Assembly: GCF_018777385.1 (NCBI RefSeq)
Contig: NZ_JAFJYB010000008.1
Location: 1 to 64,000 of the forward strand
Source: Candidatus Symbiopectobacterium endolongispinus
GTDB lineage: Bacteria; Pseudomonadota; Gammaproteobacteria; Enterobacterales; Enterobacteriaceae
DNA: 64,000 nt
Reading direction: 5' to 3'
In this document: in pieces, positions 1 to 8,477 of the stretch
Layout of the letters: each line of letters opens with the position of its first letter
How positions within the stretch are numbered: position 1 is the stretch's first letter
Made by a program: the position numbers and the translations under genes
Notes under the pieces: generated by a model
Database searches by the model: none
What the model saw: only the letters and a program-made list of their open reading frames with translations
Told to the model about the DNA's origin: nothing

Positions 1-589
1 AGACGATGGAGTTGATTTGCCCTTCATCCAAGGCACGGCCAGGTTGCAAGTTCAACGTTACGGACGCAGAGGGTGCCCTCTGTTCGCGAACAAACAGTGA
101 GGGCTTAGGTATCGCCAGATGCACTCGTGCTGTTTGCACGGGTCCGAGCGTTTCAATGGTCCGTGACAGTTCGCCTTCTAGCGCCCGCTGATAGTTGATC
201 TGCTCGCTAAATTGGCTGATGCCAAACTTTTCCTGATCGAGCAATTCAAAACCAACCGCCCCGCCTTTGGGAAGTCCCAGTTGAGCCAGGCGTAAACGGG
301 TTTCATACACGTTTTTTGAAGGGATCAGGATTGCACTGCCACCTTCAGCAAATCGGTAAGGGATATTTATTTTTGTCAGTTCGCTGACAATGGCTCCACC
401 ATCACGGTCATTGACGTTATTGTAGAGCACCCGGTAATCAGGGCCTTTTGCCCATAGTACCATAGCGACAACAATTGCAATTGCAGCGGCCGCCGCAACT
501 AACAGGGGAATTTTAGGATTGGCGCGCAAGCGGTTGAGTATCTCGCCAAACCCTTTTCCACCGGACATAAAACCGGTTGCGGCGTTCAT
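1..589 (-). CDS. fliF: Flagellar MS-ring protein FliF (N-terminal part, runs off the window)
   Basis: FliF forms the MS ring of the flagellar basal body in the inner membrane. The reading frame from the ATG at 589 stays open to the window edge and gives about 196 residues. They match the N-terminal region of enterobacterial FliF closely: a short cytosolic tail, an LNRLRANPKIP motif, a hydrophobic helix at about residues 28-47, and the conserved ring-building stretch with GGAVGFELLDQEKFG and PKPSLFVREQ. The gene is divergent from fliE with about 330 bp between them, as in E. coli and Salmonella. No lesion is visible in the part present. The identification is very secure; the state of the C-terminal half cannot be judged. 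Confidence 0.97.
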   Translation of the reverse strand, partial: MNAATGFMSGGKGFGEILNRLRANPKIPLLVAAAAAIAIVVAMVLWAKGPDYRVLYNNVNDRDGGAIVSELTKINIPYRFAEGGSAILIPSKNVYETRLRLAQLGLPKGGAVGFELLDQEKFGISQFSEQINYQRALEGELSRTIETLGPVQTARVHLAIPKPSLFVREQRAPSASVTLNLQPGRALDEGQINSIV

Positions 590-920
590 ACTCGTCCTCT
601 GCTTGGTTGTTGAGCGATAAAATTAACGTTGGTACGTAACAAAACAGCACTCCCTGATTGCGCAATCGTTAATACGTGCACCTACTTTTGTCAGCATAGT
701 ATTATTTTCCGTAACGGCAAAAACGATGCTCCGATAAGGTGGCATTTTCCCCGTCTTTTACGCCTTTTAGGATAAGACTGATATGGTAGTTTAGTGCACT
801 GTGTTAATTGGGTGGTTTTTGTGCGATTAGGAAAAGTGGGGCAATAAGCCCCTTGTCGCAAAATCATTTGCGAAAGATGGTGCTGTTGTGGGGCATTCCT
901 GTCGGAAAAGGTGAGAGACA
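590..920. promoter_or_regulatory. fliF-fliE divergent intergenic region
   Basis: This 331-bp stretch separates the divergent fliF and fliE genes. In relatives it carries the class II (FlhDC-dependent) promoters for both. I see AT-rich segments and a good fliE ribosome binding site (AAGGTGAGAG) just before 921, but no convincing FlhDC box or sigma-28 promoter. No gene is supported here. Confidence 0.4.
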
Positions 921-1235
921 ATGTCAGTTCAAGGTATTGAGAGCGTAGTGCAGCAATTGCAGGCTACCGCGTTACAAGCGGGGAACAATCCTGGCGTTAA
1001 ACCGACTATCGAACCTGGTTTTGCGAGTGAGCTAGAGTCTGCATTGGATAACATTAGTGGCACTCAACAAGCCGCACGTGAGCAAGCGCAAAAGTTCACC
1101 TTGGGTACACCTGGCGTTGAATTGAATGATGTGATGGTGGATTTACAGAAATCCTCAATCAATATGCAAATGGGTATCCAGGTACGTAACAAGCTGGTTG
1201 CTGCTTATCAGGAAATAATGAGTCTTTCCGTCTGA
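921..1235 (+). CDS. fliE: Flagellar hook-basal body adaptor FliE
   Basis: FliE (104 aa) joins the MS ring to the proximal rod and is an early export substrate of the flagellar type III apparatus. Length and sequence fit the family: an N-terminal [17 protein letters not shown] start and the conserved C-terminal half with [30 protein letters not shown], here quoted in two overlapping parts of the same helix region. The ATG at 921 has a purine-rich ribosome binding site 7-12 bases upstream. A bidirectional terminator follows at 1275-1310. Intact, with no sign of decay. Confidence 0.97.
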   Translation: MSVQGIESVVQQLQATALQAGNNPGVKPTIEPGFASELESALDNISGTQQAAREQAQKFTLGTPGVELNDVMVDLQKSSINMQMGIQVRNKLVAAYQEIMSLSV

Positions 1236-1274
1236 GCCGGTATCTGGCTAAATCGAGTTGGTAGGCTTCAGTGT

Positions 1275-1310
1275 AAAAAAACCATTCCGACGACGTCAGA
1301 ATGGTTTTTT
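1275..1310. terminator. Bidirectional rho-independent terminator between fliE and fliT
   Basis: A run of A and ACCATTC at 1275-1287 is complementary to GAATGGTTTTTT at 1299-1310, with a short loop. The stem is flanked by A on one side and T on the other. It can end both fliE transcription (+) and fliDST transcription (-). Confidence 0.9.
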
Positions 1311-1339
1311 ATTGCATGCGGCAAATTGCCCCGGCACCG

Positions 1340-1711
1340 TCACTCTTGAGGATTAATATTGCCAGGAATAACACCTTGGGGTGAGAATTCACCGTAGGCT
1401 GCATTGACACTATGCTGCTTAACTGACGTTTGCATTAATGAACTCAGCTCATCCATGCGTTTTTGCAGTAACTCTTTTATTTGCGCTTCACTTTCTACGA
1501 TTTCTCGCAAAATTTTGCGAAATTGCAACCGCATCACACTGTCCAGATTATCGGGGATCGGCATCTTGCTCAGATTCTCCACCGACTGGATGTAGATAAT
1601 CTCTTGTTCGACCACTTCATCCCATGCGCCGTTGTTAGCCAGAGCCAATATATGTCGGCTCAGTAGCTGAAGCTGCTGATAATCCTTTAGCAGTTGCGAA
1701 GGCGTTGTCAT
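1340..1711 (-). CDS. fliT: Flagellar export chaperone / FlhDC antagonist FliT
   Basis: FliT (123 aa) is the chaperone of the filament cap FliD and, when free, inhibits FlhDC. The protein is helical and of family length, with the usual LLKDYQQLQLLSRHILALAN start region. It is the last gene of fliD-fliS-fliT, with its ATG directly abutting the fliS stop codon, which suggests translational coupling. It is intact, although its partner fliD is broken in this genome. A cap-free FliT would be expected to act on FlhDC constitutively; that is inference. Confidence 0.95.
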   Translation of the reverse strand: MTTPSQLLKDYQQLQLLSRHILALANNGAWDEVVEQEIIYIQSVENLSKMPIPDNLDSVMRLQFRKILREIVESEAQIKELLQKRMDELSSLMQTSVKQHSVNAAYGEFSPQGVIPGNINPQE

Positions 1712-2125
1712 TTATGCTGCTCCGCTCTGTACCGCTTGCGGTGTAGGGCCAATCTGGCGCCAGGCATCAGAGATGCTGTTAAGCAATGTTTCAACTTCGT
1801 CGATAACTTTTGCATCATTATGCAAGTTGGCAATCATTAAACGTTGAACCATGTAATCATAAAGGGCTGCAAGATTCTCTGCCAACTCACCGCCTTTTTC
1901 TATGTCTAAGTCCGCTTTAAGGCCATTCGTGATGATATCGATAGCTTTGGATAAAGCGTAACCTTTACCAGCAATATCATTCTGCTGTAATAAAATCCGC
2001 GCACGGACCAACGCACTGCGCGCACCGTCAAAAAGCAGAACAATGAGCTGATGTGGGCTGGCGCTCATCACACTGCTTTCCAGGCCAACTTGGGCATAGG
2101 CCTGGCTGCCGTTTCTGCTGTACAT
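1712..2125 (-). CDS. fliS: Flagellin export chaperone FliS
   Basis: FliS (137 aa) binds the C-terminus of flagellin in the cytoplasm and keeps it from polymerising before export. The sequence shows family hallmarks: the YQQ-like N-terminal region (QAYAQVGLESSVMSASPHQLIVLLFDGA) split over the first helix, and the later KGYALSKAIDIITNGLKADLD helix. It lies 19 bp downstream of fliD and abuts fliT. No disruption is seen. Its client, fliC, is also intact. Confidence 0.96.
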   Translation of the reverse strand: MYSRNGSQAYAQVGLESSVMSASPHQLIVLLFDGARSALVRARILLQQNDIAGKGYALSKAIDIITNGLKADLDIEKGGELAENLAALYDYMVQRLMIANLHNDAKVIDEVETLLNSISDAWRQIGPTPQAVQSGAA

Positions 2126-2144
2126 CAGTGACTTTCTCCATTAA

Positions 2145-3565
2145 CTACCTTTTGTTTAAGGCAGCGAGTTGTGTTGTCAGATAATCGCCGGTGCTATTCA
2201 TTTTAGAAACCAACGTATCCAACTGGGCAAACTGTGCTTTATAGCGCGCAATAGTATCTTCGATACTTTGCTGAGTGAGATCGTAGGTTTTCTTAATGGT
2301 TTTCAGCGTCGCTGCAATACTGTCTTTCGCGGTTTGGATTGCCACTTTGCTGGAATCAAGAACGTTGTCTAAATAATTAGTGACTTGTGTAGCGTAGCCG
2401 GTGGTTTTTCCATCGCCAACGAAGAAATCTAATACCTGACTGGAATTATCTGTCAGTGCAGTTGTTAGCTTATCGCTATCAATCTCAAGCATGCCGGTTT
2501 TGGGGTTTTGTTTAACACCCATTTCGTTAAGCGTACTGATATCCATACCGCTCTGAGCGTAGGAGATTTGTGTTTTCAGTGAGGTCTGGATACCTCTGAC
2601 AGTACTGTTACCAAGCAATACACCGTTACTGGTGCTTTGTGCATCAGAACCAGAATCTACCTCTGTGTATTTGGTCAAGGTACCAATTGTCGTCTGCAGT
2701 GCATTGTACGCATCGACGTAATTTTGAACGGCTGTCTTCATCGGTGCAATATCACTGGCGATTGATAATGTCTCTGATGAGTTCGTCGCTGTTTGGGGTT
2801 TCAAGATTAGTGTAACGCCGTCAATAGCGTCAGAAATGTGTTACTTTGACGCTCAATCGTCATGCCATTGAGCTTTATTGATGCATTTTGCGCGGCAGTC
2901 TGCTGCGTCATTGCACCACTGCCAGCACCTGTATCGGAGGTATAATTCAATTTGCCATTCAGCGTGCCATCACCGGTGACGCTGATAGTCATCTTGGCAT
3001 CGGTGCCAGTGTCTTTGGCCGTGATAGACAAATAATAAGTATCGTCATCCACTTTGATGATACTCGCACCAACATTGCCATTAGCCTTATTAATTGCATC
3101 ACGGATGCCCACTAATGATGTTTGGTCATCGGTCAGTTTGATTTCAAGTGGTTTATCCTGACCTGGCTGGCTGATAGTTAGGGTCCGGGTATTGTTTTTT
3201 GTCGCTGATCCCTGCTGTGCTGTATTGCTGGCAAATTCACCCGAGATCAAGGATTGCGCGGTAGCAAGTGTCTTCACTTCTACACTGTAATTGCCGTTAG
3301 TTGCTTTGCTATCCGTTGTTGCAGTGAAGGCGGTATTGGTGCTGCTGACACTGGTTTTATTGATACTGCTTGCTTTGGTCAATGCTTCTGCGGCAGTGTT
3401 CAGCTTTTCTAGTGCACTCTTAAGGGTGTCAAAGGCTTTATCTCGGTTTTCTTAAAGCGTTTGTTGTGCCTTTACCGGGGTTAAGCGAGTCTGTTCATTG
3501 GTTGTTAATTGCGAAAGAATATCGCTCATTTCGCTGGTGGAACCTGTGAAGCTGATGCTTGCCAT
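2145..3565 (-). pseudogene. fliD: Flagellar filament cap FliD, broken by a nonsense codon and a frameshift
   Basis: FliD is the cap at the filament tip, needed for flagellin polymerisation. Translation from the ATG at 3565 gives a typical start (MASISFTGSTSEMSDILSQL), but codon 38 is TAA (3452-3454) where the context QQTL-x-ENRD suggests CAA. The frame stays open after it to about 2840. There one base is missing between the NT and ISDAIDGVTL segments, shifting the frame. The rest, ending in LTTQLAALNKR, is recognisable to 2145. A sigma-28 promoter sits at 3604-3630. If both lesions are real, no functional cap can be made. A sequencing error could explain the frameshift, but less easily the stop. 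Confidence 0.9.
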
Positions 3566-3603
3566 GGTAATTCCTTATGAATAGGTTAATGCCTTCTAGA
3601 AGC

Positions 3604-3630
3604 TTATCGGCAAATAATGAACAAAGTTTA
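3604..3630 (-). promoter_or_regulatory. Sigma-28 (FliA) promoter of fliDST
   Basis: Read on the minus strand, TAAACTTT (3630-3623) is followed by exactly 11 bases and then GCCGATAA (3611-3604). This is one base away from the enterobacterial sigma-28 consensus TAAAGTTT-N11-GCCGATAA. It lies 39 bp upstream of the fliD ATG. Confidence 0.93.
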
Positions 3631-3725
3631 GTATAATCTTTCAGTAGAACTGAGATGGCACGATGGCATCCGCTACAGCGTATTTTAATCAGTAATCCAC
3701 CTCGAAGGAAATTTTAAAAAATCAT

Positions 3726-3752
3726 TAAAGCTTTTGAAAGGAGCGCCGATAT
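3726..3752 (+). promoter_or_regulatory. Sigma-28 (FliA) promoter of fliC
   Basis: TAAAGCTT at 3726-3733, 11-base spacer, GCCGATAT at 3745-3752. This is near-consensus for sigma-28 and lies about 80 bp before the fliC start codon. An AAAGGAAT ribosome binding site precedes the ATG at 3831. Confidence 0.93.
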
Positions 3753-3830
3753 CAGGTAGGACGGTGATGAAACCGTGGGCGGCAGACGCTGTCCCCCCTA
3801 ACTGACTTGAATTGAGAAAGGAATACAACT

Positions 3831-4724
3831 ATGGCAGTGATCAACACTAACAGCCTGTCTCTGGTAGCACAAAATAACCTGAATAAATCTCAGTCCGCAC
3901 TGGGGACAGCTATTGAACGTCTGTCTTCAGGCTATCGCATCAACAACGCTAAAGATGATGCTGCTGGTCAGGCGATTGCTAACCGTTTCACCGCGAACAT
4001 CAAAAGTCTGACTCAGGCTGCTCGTAACGCCAACGACGGTATCTCAATCGCGCAGACTGCTGAAGGTTCTCTGAACGAAATCAACAACAACCTGCAACGT
4101 ATCCGTGAACTGTCTGTTCAGGCGCGGAATGGTACTAACTCTGCATCTGACATCGACTCCATCCAGTCTGAAGTTAACCAACGTTTGGAAGAAATTGACC
4201 GCGTTGCTTCTCAGACTCAGTTCAACGGTATCAAAGTGCTGTCCAAAACCAGTGCTGATACGTCTATTTCCATCCAGGTCGGTGCTAACGATAGAGAAAC
4301 TATCAGCATCACCCTGAAAGGCAACTCTGGCTGGAACAAATTTTATTCCGCTGGTTCTGCCGCTGCTTCTGGTGGTCAGGTTACTGTTTCCGGTACCGGT
4401 ACTGCTGCTGGTCAACGTCAAGTTGGCGCGAAAGGTGTTGACGTTCTGGATACTACCGTATTGGCTGATGTTGACGCTGCACTGAAAGCCGTTGATACGC
4501 AACGTAGTGATCTGGGTGCGATTCAGAACCGTTTTGAATCCACCATCAATAACCTGAACAACACCGTAACTAACCTGACTGCTGCACGTAGCCGTATTGA
4601 AGATGCTGATGTGGCGACCGAAGTGTCTAACATGAGCAAAAACCAGATTCTGCAACAGGCTGGTACTGCTGTATTGGCCCAAGCCAACCAGGTTCCGCAG
4701 ACTGTTCTGTCTCTGCTGCGTTAA
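3831..4724 (+). CDS. fliC: Flagellin FliC
   Basis: Flagellin (297 aa) is the filament subunit. Conserved D0/D1 ends are present: the start [20 protein letters not shown] and the end [11 protein letters not shown]. The central variable region is very short (about residues 165-210, rich in Ser, Thr, Gly and Ala), so the outer D2/D3 domains are largely missing, as in other plant-associated enterobacteria. Ser/Thr residues there are candidate glycosylation sites for the GT41-type enzyme encoded next door. Promoter and terminator are both intact. The gene is undamaged although fliA and fliD are broken. Confidence 0.98.
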   Translation: MAVINTNSLSLVAQNNLNKSQSALGTAIERLSSGYRINNAKDDAAGQAIANRFTANIKSLTQAARNANDGISIAQTAEGSLNEINNNLQRIRELSVQARNGTNSASDIDSIQSEVNQRLEEIDRVASQTQFNGIKVLSKTSADTSISIQVGANDRETISITLKGNSGWNKFYSAGSAAASGGQVTVSGTGTAAGQRQVGAKGVDVLDTTVLADVDAALKAVDTQRSDLGAIQNRFESTINNLNNTVTNLTAARSRIEDADVATEVSNMSKNQILQQAGTAVLAQANQVPQTVLSLLR

Positions 4725-4742
4725 TTGCTATACTCAGTTTTC

Positions 4743-4770
4743 AAAGCCAGTCTCCGGGCTGGCTTTTTTT
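4743..4770 (+). terminator. fliC rho-independent terminator
   Basis: AAAGCCAGTC and GGGCTGGCTT form a strong stem with a short loop, followed by a run of seven T at 4764-4770. It lies 19 bp after the fliC stop codon. Confidence 0.93.
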
Positions 4771-4899
4771 GTTTAAAAGCACAAGTTTTTATTTTTTACG
4801 TTAGTGCCGGATAAACGGCTAGAAGAATAACGTCCTTGCTGGATTGTGCGTGTACCAAGGTTGATAGTCCACAGATTGGTTTAATTGGGAGTTGGTCAA

Positions 4900-7800
4900 A
4901 TGGCGGCTTTAGACAGTAAGTTGGACAACAAGAACAATAGTGACGTAAAGAACACCACGGCTGAGGACATTGCTCCAACCCCAATGGAACGAGTCTATGG
5001 TTCGGTTGAACATATTCGGGCTGTTTCGTGGCTGTACGGCATCGACACTGTGCCTGCTGAATATTCGCGTACTTTAGTGCTTGGGTGTGAAGACGGATTA
5101 AACTTACTGCCTTTTGCCTCCGCTTACCCTTCTGCGCAGATCGTTGGGGTCGAATTAGCATCAGAGCCTCTCCCTGAAAAACAGAAAAATGCAGATATCC
5201 TGTTGCCGACCAACCTACATCTTTACAGTTTGTCTCTGGAGGCATTACTGGGCAACTCGTGGGAGAATTTTGATTACATCATTGTTCATGGGAGCTTTTC
5301 TCTGCTTGCCAATGAGGTGACCGATCTCTTGCTGGCGTTTTTTCAACAAAAGTTGAGTGCGAAAGGCATTATTGCTCTAGATTGGTTTTGCCAGCCCGGA
5401 GCTAAATCCATGGAGGCACTACGCGATGCGATCCAACTTCACAGTTGTCGGGGAGAAAATTTTACCGAGCAAGTCGAGCAGGGAAAAGCGATGTTGTCTT
5501 GGCTTAATCAGGTATCCCCGATGTCAACTGCTACCGAAAGCAGTCTTGGCTTACCTCTGAAGAAAGCGAATGCACTGTCAGACGATTTATTCATACACTA
5601 TTTTCTGGAAAGCAAAAACGAATCCAGTTATTTAGTCGAATTTAATAACCGTATCGAAAATTGCGGTTTGGCCTACGTGGGTGATGTGAGGCCTGAAACA
5701 GAAACGCCCGATTTTTACAATAAAGCGTTAGATGAGCGGTGGCAGGATATCGCCTTTGGATGTGGAAAGGTGATGGGTCAGCAATATTTGGATATTGCAG
5801 TAAATCGTAGTCAGCGTTTTAGTTTATTGGTATCGCAGAGTAGGGCTCCAGAAGTATCTGAACAGATTGATTATTCCCGATTGGCGGATATGCGTTGGGC
5901 TGGAGGGTTCCGCCGTCAGACTTCCGATCTTCGTGTTATTCATAACTCGCTCGCCAGTCATGATAGTGTCGCTGTTTCTACAGACAATATTCTGGCGATG
6001 TGTATCCTTGACACCCTCGGAGATGCTTGGCCGTATAGTGTCAGCTTTGACCAACTCGTCTTTCATTATCGATTGCCAGATGATGATCCAGAATCGCCTT
6101 TTTCGGCCGATCTTGAGAAGAAAATAATCAATGCCCTGAAAGCATTGCTGAATAAAGGCATCTCAAGCCTCCATTTTCAGTTGGACAAAGATCGCCACAG
6201 TTTGTGCAATGAGCACCAAGTTGCAGCCAGCGAGAGTGTTAAGCTCCAGTTGCAGAGTGCGCCAGGATCGCTGTCTGTGATTAATCTGTGGCAAGAAGTG
6301 GTGGGGCTTACGGAAGAAGAACGGGAACAACTGTTACTTCCAAGCTTAACCCTTACAGCAACCAACCGAACGTTGGTTGACAGCCTTCACCATAAAGGCG
6401 TGTTAAATGCATCTGCACTGGGCTGGAAACGCTATTATCAGCAGGTCGCGCGCAATGCCGAATTGGTTGATCTTAATCGAGTACCTTGTGCGTTATTACT
6501 GTTCTCCAGCGATGTTTCGGCAGGGGGATTCTATACTCGCACCTTTGAACTCCTGGCCAATGAAACAGATACAAACGCTGCGAATCAGGATGAAGACTCG
6601 ATAGATGGTAAGTTGGTTGTTGAAATCAATAGTCTTCTGATTAAAAGTAAAAATGAAAAAGCGATCGCGCTGGTAGAGCATGAACGAGAGCGACTTCTGA
6701 AAACTATAAATGGTTGTTATTATTTATCACGATTTTATCGGCGGGTTGCGGATGATGCATCAACTGCACTGATGCTAACGCGTATATTATCTTATAACTC
6801 AACGAGTTTATTTGTTTACTCAGGGTTGGCTATGGCGCTCTACCAACACCGAGTGTTTTGGACTGCTGGGCGGTTAGCCCGTGCAATTTTGCGCTGTAAC
6901 CGGAAAAGCTCGCCAGATTGGTTTTTGCTTGGACTCTTACATAAAGAGAGTAAAACATTAGATCATGCCGAATACTGTGCACGACAGGCGATGGCATTAG
7001 TGCCAAATAGTCAGCAAATCGTTGGTCTATTGGGGGGATGCCTTTGCGAACAGGCAAAGACCGATGAGGGAATTGCGTTTCTACGTAAAACGATAAGAGA
7101 TCCGATTTCTGATTACTATGTCTACAGCCAATTAGCATTTATTCTTTCTCACAGTAAAAATGCGACTGCCCAAGAGCTTATGGATTGTCATTTAGCCTAT
7201 GCCAAAGGCGAAATGGCATGGGCAGCGCATCAGACGTTCGAAGGTTATCAACCTCTCGATAAATCTTTCGATAGGAAACTGCGTATCGGTTTTGTATCTG
7301 GTGACCTTAGAGATTGGCATCCTGCGGGCTTTTTCTTCACACCGATTTGGGATAAGTTAGATCGGGAACAGTTTGAATTATACTGCTACAACAACAGCCC
7401 CTCCTATTTGTGCAATGCGGGTACGGATCACTTCGAAGCAACCGCAGATGCCTGGCGAGATATTCAACATGTCAACCCAATTGAATTAGCCGAAATGATA
7501 AAGACGGATAAGATTGATATATTGATCGATCTTTCTGGGCATACCGGGTACAACCGGTTAAGTACCTTTGCGTTAAAACCTGCGCCGATACAAATTTCTT
7601 GGGTTGGCTATCATGCTACCACGGGATTGCCTGTAATGGATTATTACGCGACTATTTTCCCTGTGGCGAAAGATCCCTTAATTGAGGCGCAATTTACGGG
7701 AAAATTGATCTACCTTTCTCTGCCGAATAGTTTTGACAACAAGGAAGCCACGATCCCCGTCAACCCATTGCCCGCACTTAAGAACGGCTATTTCACCTTT

Positions 7801-8412
7801 GGCAGTTTCAACCGCCCGAATAAGGTCAATGATGATGTGTTAGATGCGTGGGCGGAGATATTAAAACGCGTTCCAACGTCAAGAATGCGTATTGGCAACA
7901 TGCCGAGCGCTATTTGGGCTCACATACTTGAGAACTTGCACCGCCGAGGTATTGATATCAATCGAGTTAAGCTATTTGAAAACATGAGCTTAGCACATTA
8001 CTTTCAGGCGCATAATGACGTCGATTTGTTGTTAGATACTTTCCCATTTACCGGCGGCACTGTCACAAATCATGCTGTATGGATGGGGGTACCAGCCATT
8101 TCACTGGCCGGTGAGACACTGGTATCACGTCAGGTGGCATCCATTATGCAGTCTTTCGGATTGTCGGCGTTTATTGGATACAGTAAAGACGAATTCATCG
8201 AAAAAGCTGTGCTTTGGTCGAGTAAAACTAACGAACTCAATGCCATTCGTCTTAGCTTGCGCGATCGTGTAAAAGCGGCTAGCGATGGTACTGGTAAGGT
8301 ATCGATTTCAGACTGCGTGGGGCAGATGTGGCGTGAATGTTGGCGGCGTTATTGTTTAGGGCTGGAACCTGAGAGTTTTTCAGTCGGGCACCCTTACTCA
8401 GCGGATCAATAG
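4900..8412 (+). CDS. Flagellin O-glycosyltransferase-like giant: methyltransferase-like + TPR + GT41 (OGT) domains
   Basis: This 1170-aa protein is intact. The N-terminus (about residues 30-200) has a class I methyltransferase fold, but motif I reads LVLGCEDGLN instead of the usual ExGCGxG. A methyltransferase-regulatory-like region follows, then helical TPR-type repeats at about 640-770. The C-terminus (from about 794, LRIGFVSGDLRDWHPAGFF) is a GT41 / SPINDLY-type O-GlcNAc transferase domain with the signature DLSGHTGYNRL near 877 and TGGTVTNHAVWMGVP near 1050. GT41 enzymes move a sugar from a nucleotide donor to Ser/Thr. Its place directly after fliC suggests flagellin as acceptor (inference). 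I chose the ATG at 4900 because GGGAG lies 8 bases upstream; an in-frame TTG at 4885 is possible. Confidence 0.88.
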   Translation: MAALDSKLDNKNNSDVKNTTAEDIAPTPMERVYGSVEHIRAVSWLYGIDTVPAEYSRTLVLGCEDGLNLLPFASAYPSAQIVGVELASEPLPEKQKNADILLPTNLHLYSLSLEALLGNSWENFDYIIVHGSFSLLANEVTDLLLAFFQQKLSAKGIIALDWFCQPGAKSMEALRDAIQLHSCRGENFTEQVEQGKAMLSWLNQVSPMSTATESSLGLPLKKANALSDDLFIHYFLESKNESSYLVEFNNRIENCGLAYVGDVRPETETPDFYNKALDERWQDIAFGCGKVMGQQYLDIAVNRSQRFSLLVSQSRAPEVSEQIDYSRLADMRWAGGFRRQTSDLRVIHNSLASHDSVAVSTDNILAMCILDTLGDAWPYSVSFDQLVFHYRLPDDDPESPFSADLEKKIINALKALLNKGISSLHFQLDKDRHSLCNEHQVAASESVKLQLQSAPGSLSVINLWQEVVGLTEEEREQLLLPSLTLTATNRTLVDSLHHKGVLNASALGWKRYYQQVARNAELVDLNRVPCALLLFSSDVSAGGFYTRTFELLANETDTNAANQDEDSIDGKLVVEINSLLIKSKNEKAIALVEHERERLLKTINGCYYLSRFYRRVADDASTALMLTRILSYNSTSLFVYSGLAMALYQHRVFWTAGRLARAILRCNRKSSPDWFLLGLLHKESKTLDHAEYCARQAMALVPNSQQIVGLLGGCLCEQAKTDEGIAFLRKTIRDPISDYYVYSQLAFILSHSKNATAQELMDCHLAYAKGEMAWAAHQTFEGYQPLDKSFDRKLRIGFVSGDLRDWHPAGFFFTPIWDKLDREQFELYCYNNSPSYLCNAGTDHFEATADAWRDIQHVNPIELAEMIKTDKIDILIDLSGHTGYNRLSTFALKPAPIQISWVGYHATTGLPVMDYYATIFPVAKDPLIEAQFTGKLIYLSLPNSFDNKEATIPVNPLPALKNGYFTFGSFNRPNKVNDDVLDAWAEILKRVPTSRMRIGNMPSAIWAHILENLHRRGIDINRVKLFENMSLAHYFQAHNDVDLLLDTFPFTGGTVTNHAVWMGVPAISLAGETLVSRQVASIMQSFGLSAFIGYSKDEFIEKAVLWSSKTNELNAIRLSLRDRVKAASDGTGKVSISDCVGQMWRECWRRYCLGLEPESFSVGHPYSADQ

Positions 8413-8477
8413 TTACTATTGAGCAGCTATGCCACCGTAAAGCGATTGGACTAATGAATTAAGGATATCCACTTAAT

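Noticed and set aside
4044-4682. Long open frame on the minus strand inside fliC
   Set aside because: It is the mirror of the biased flagellin coding frame; no ribosome binding site or known family.
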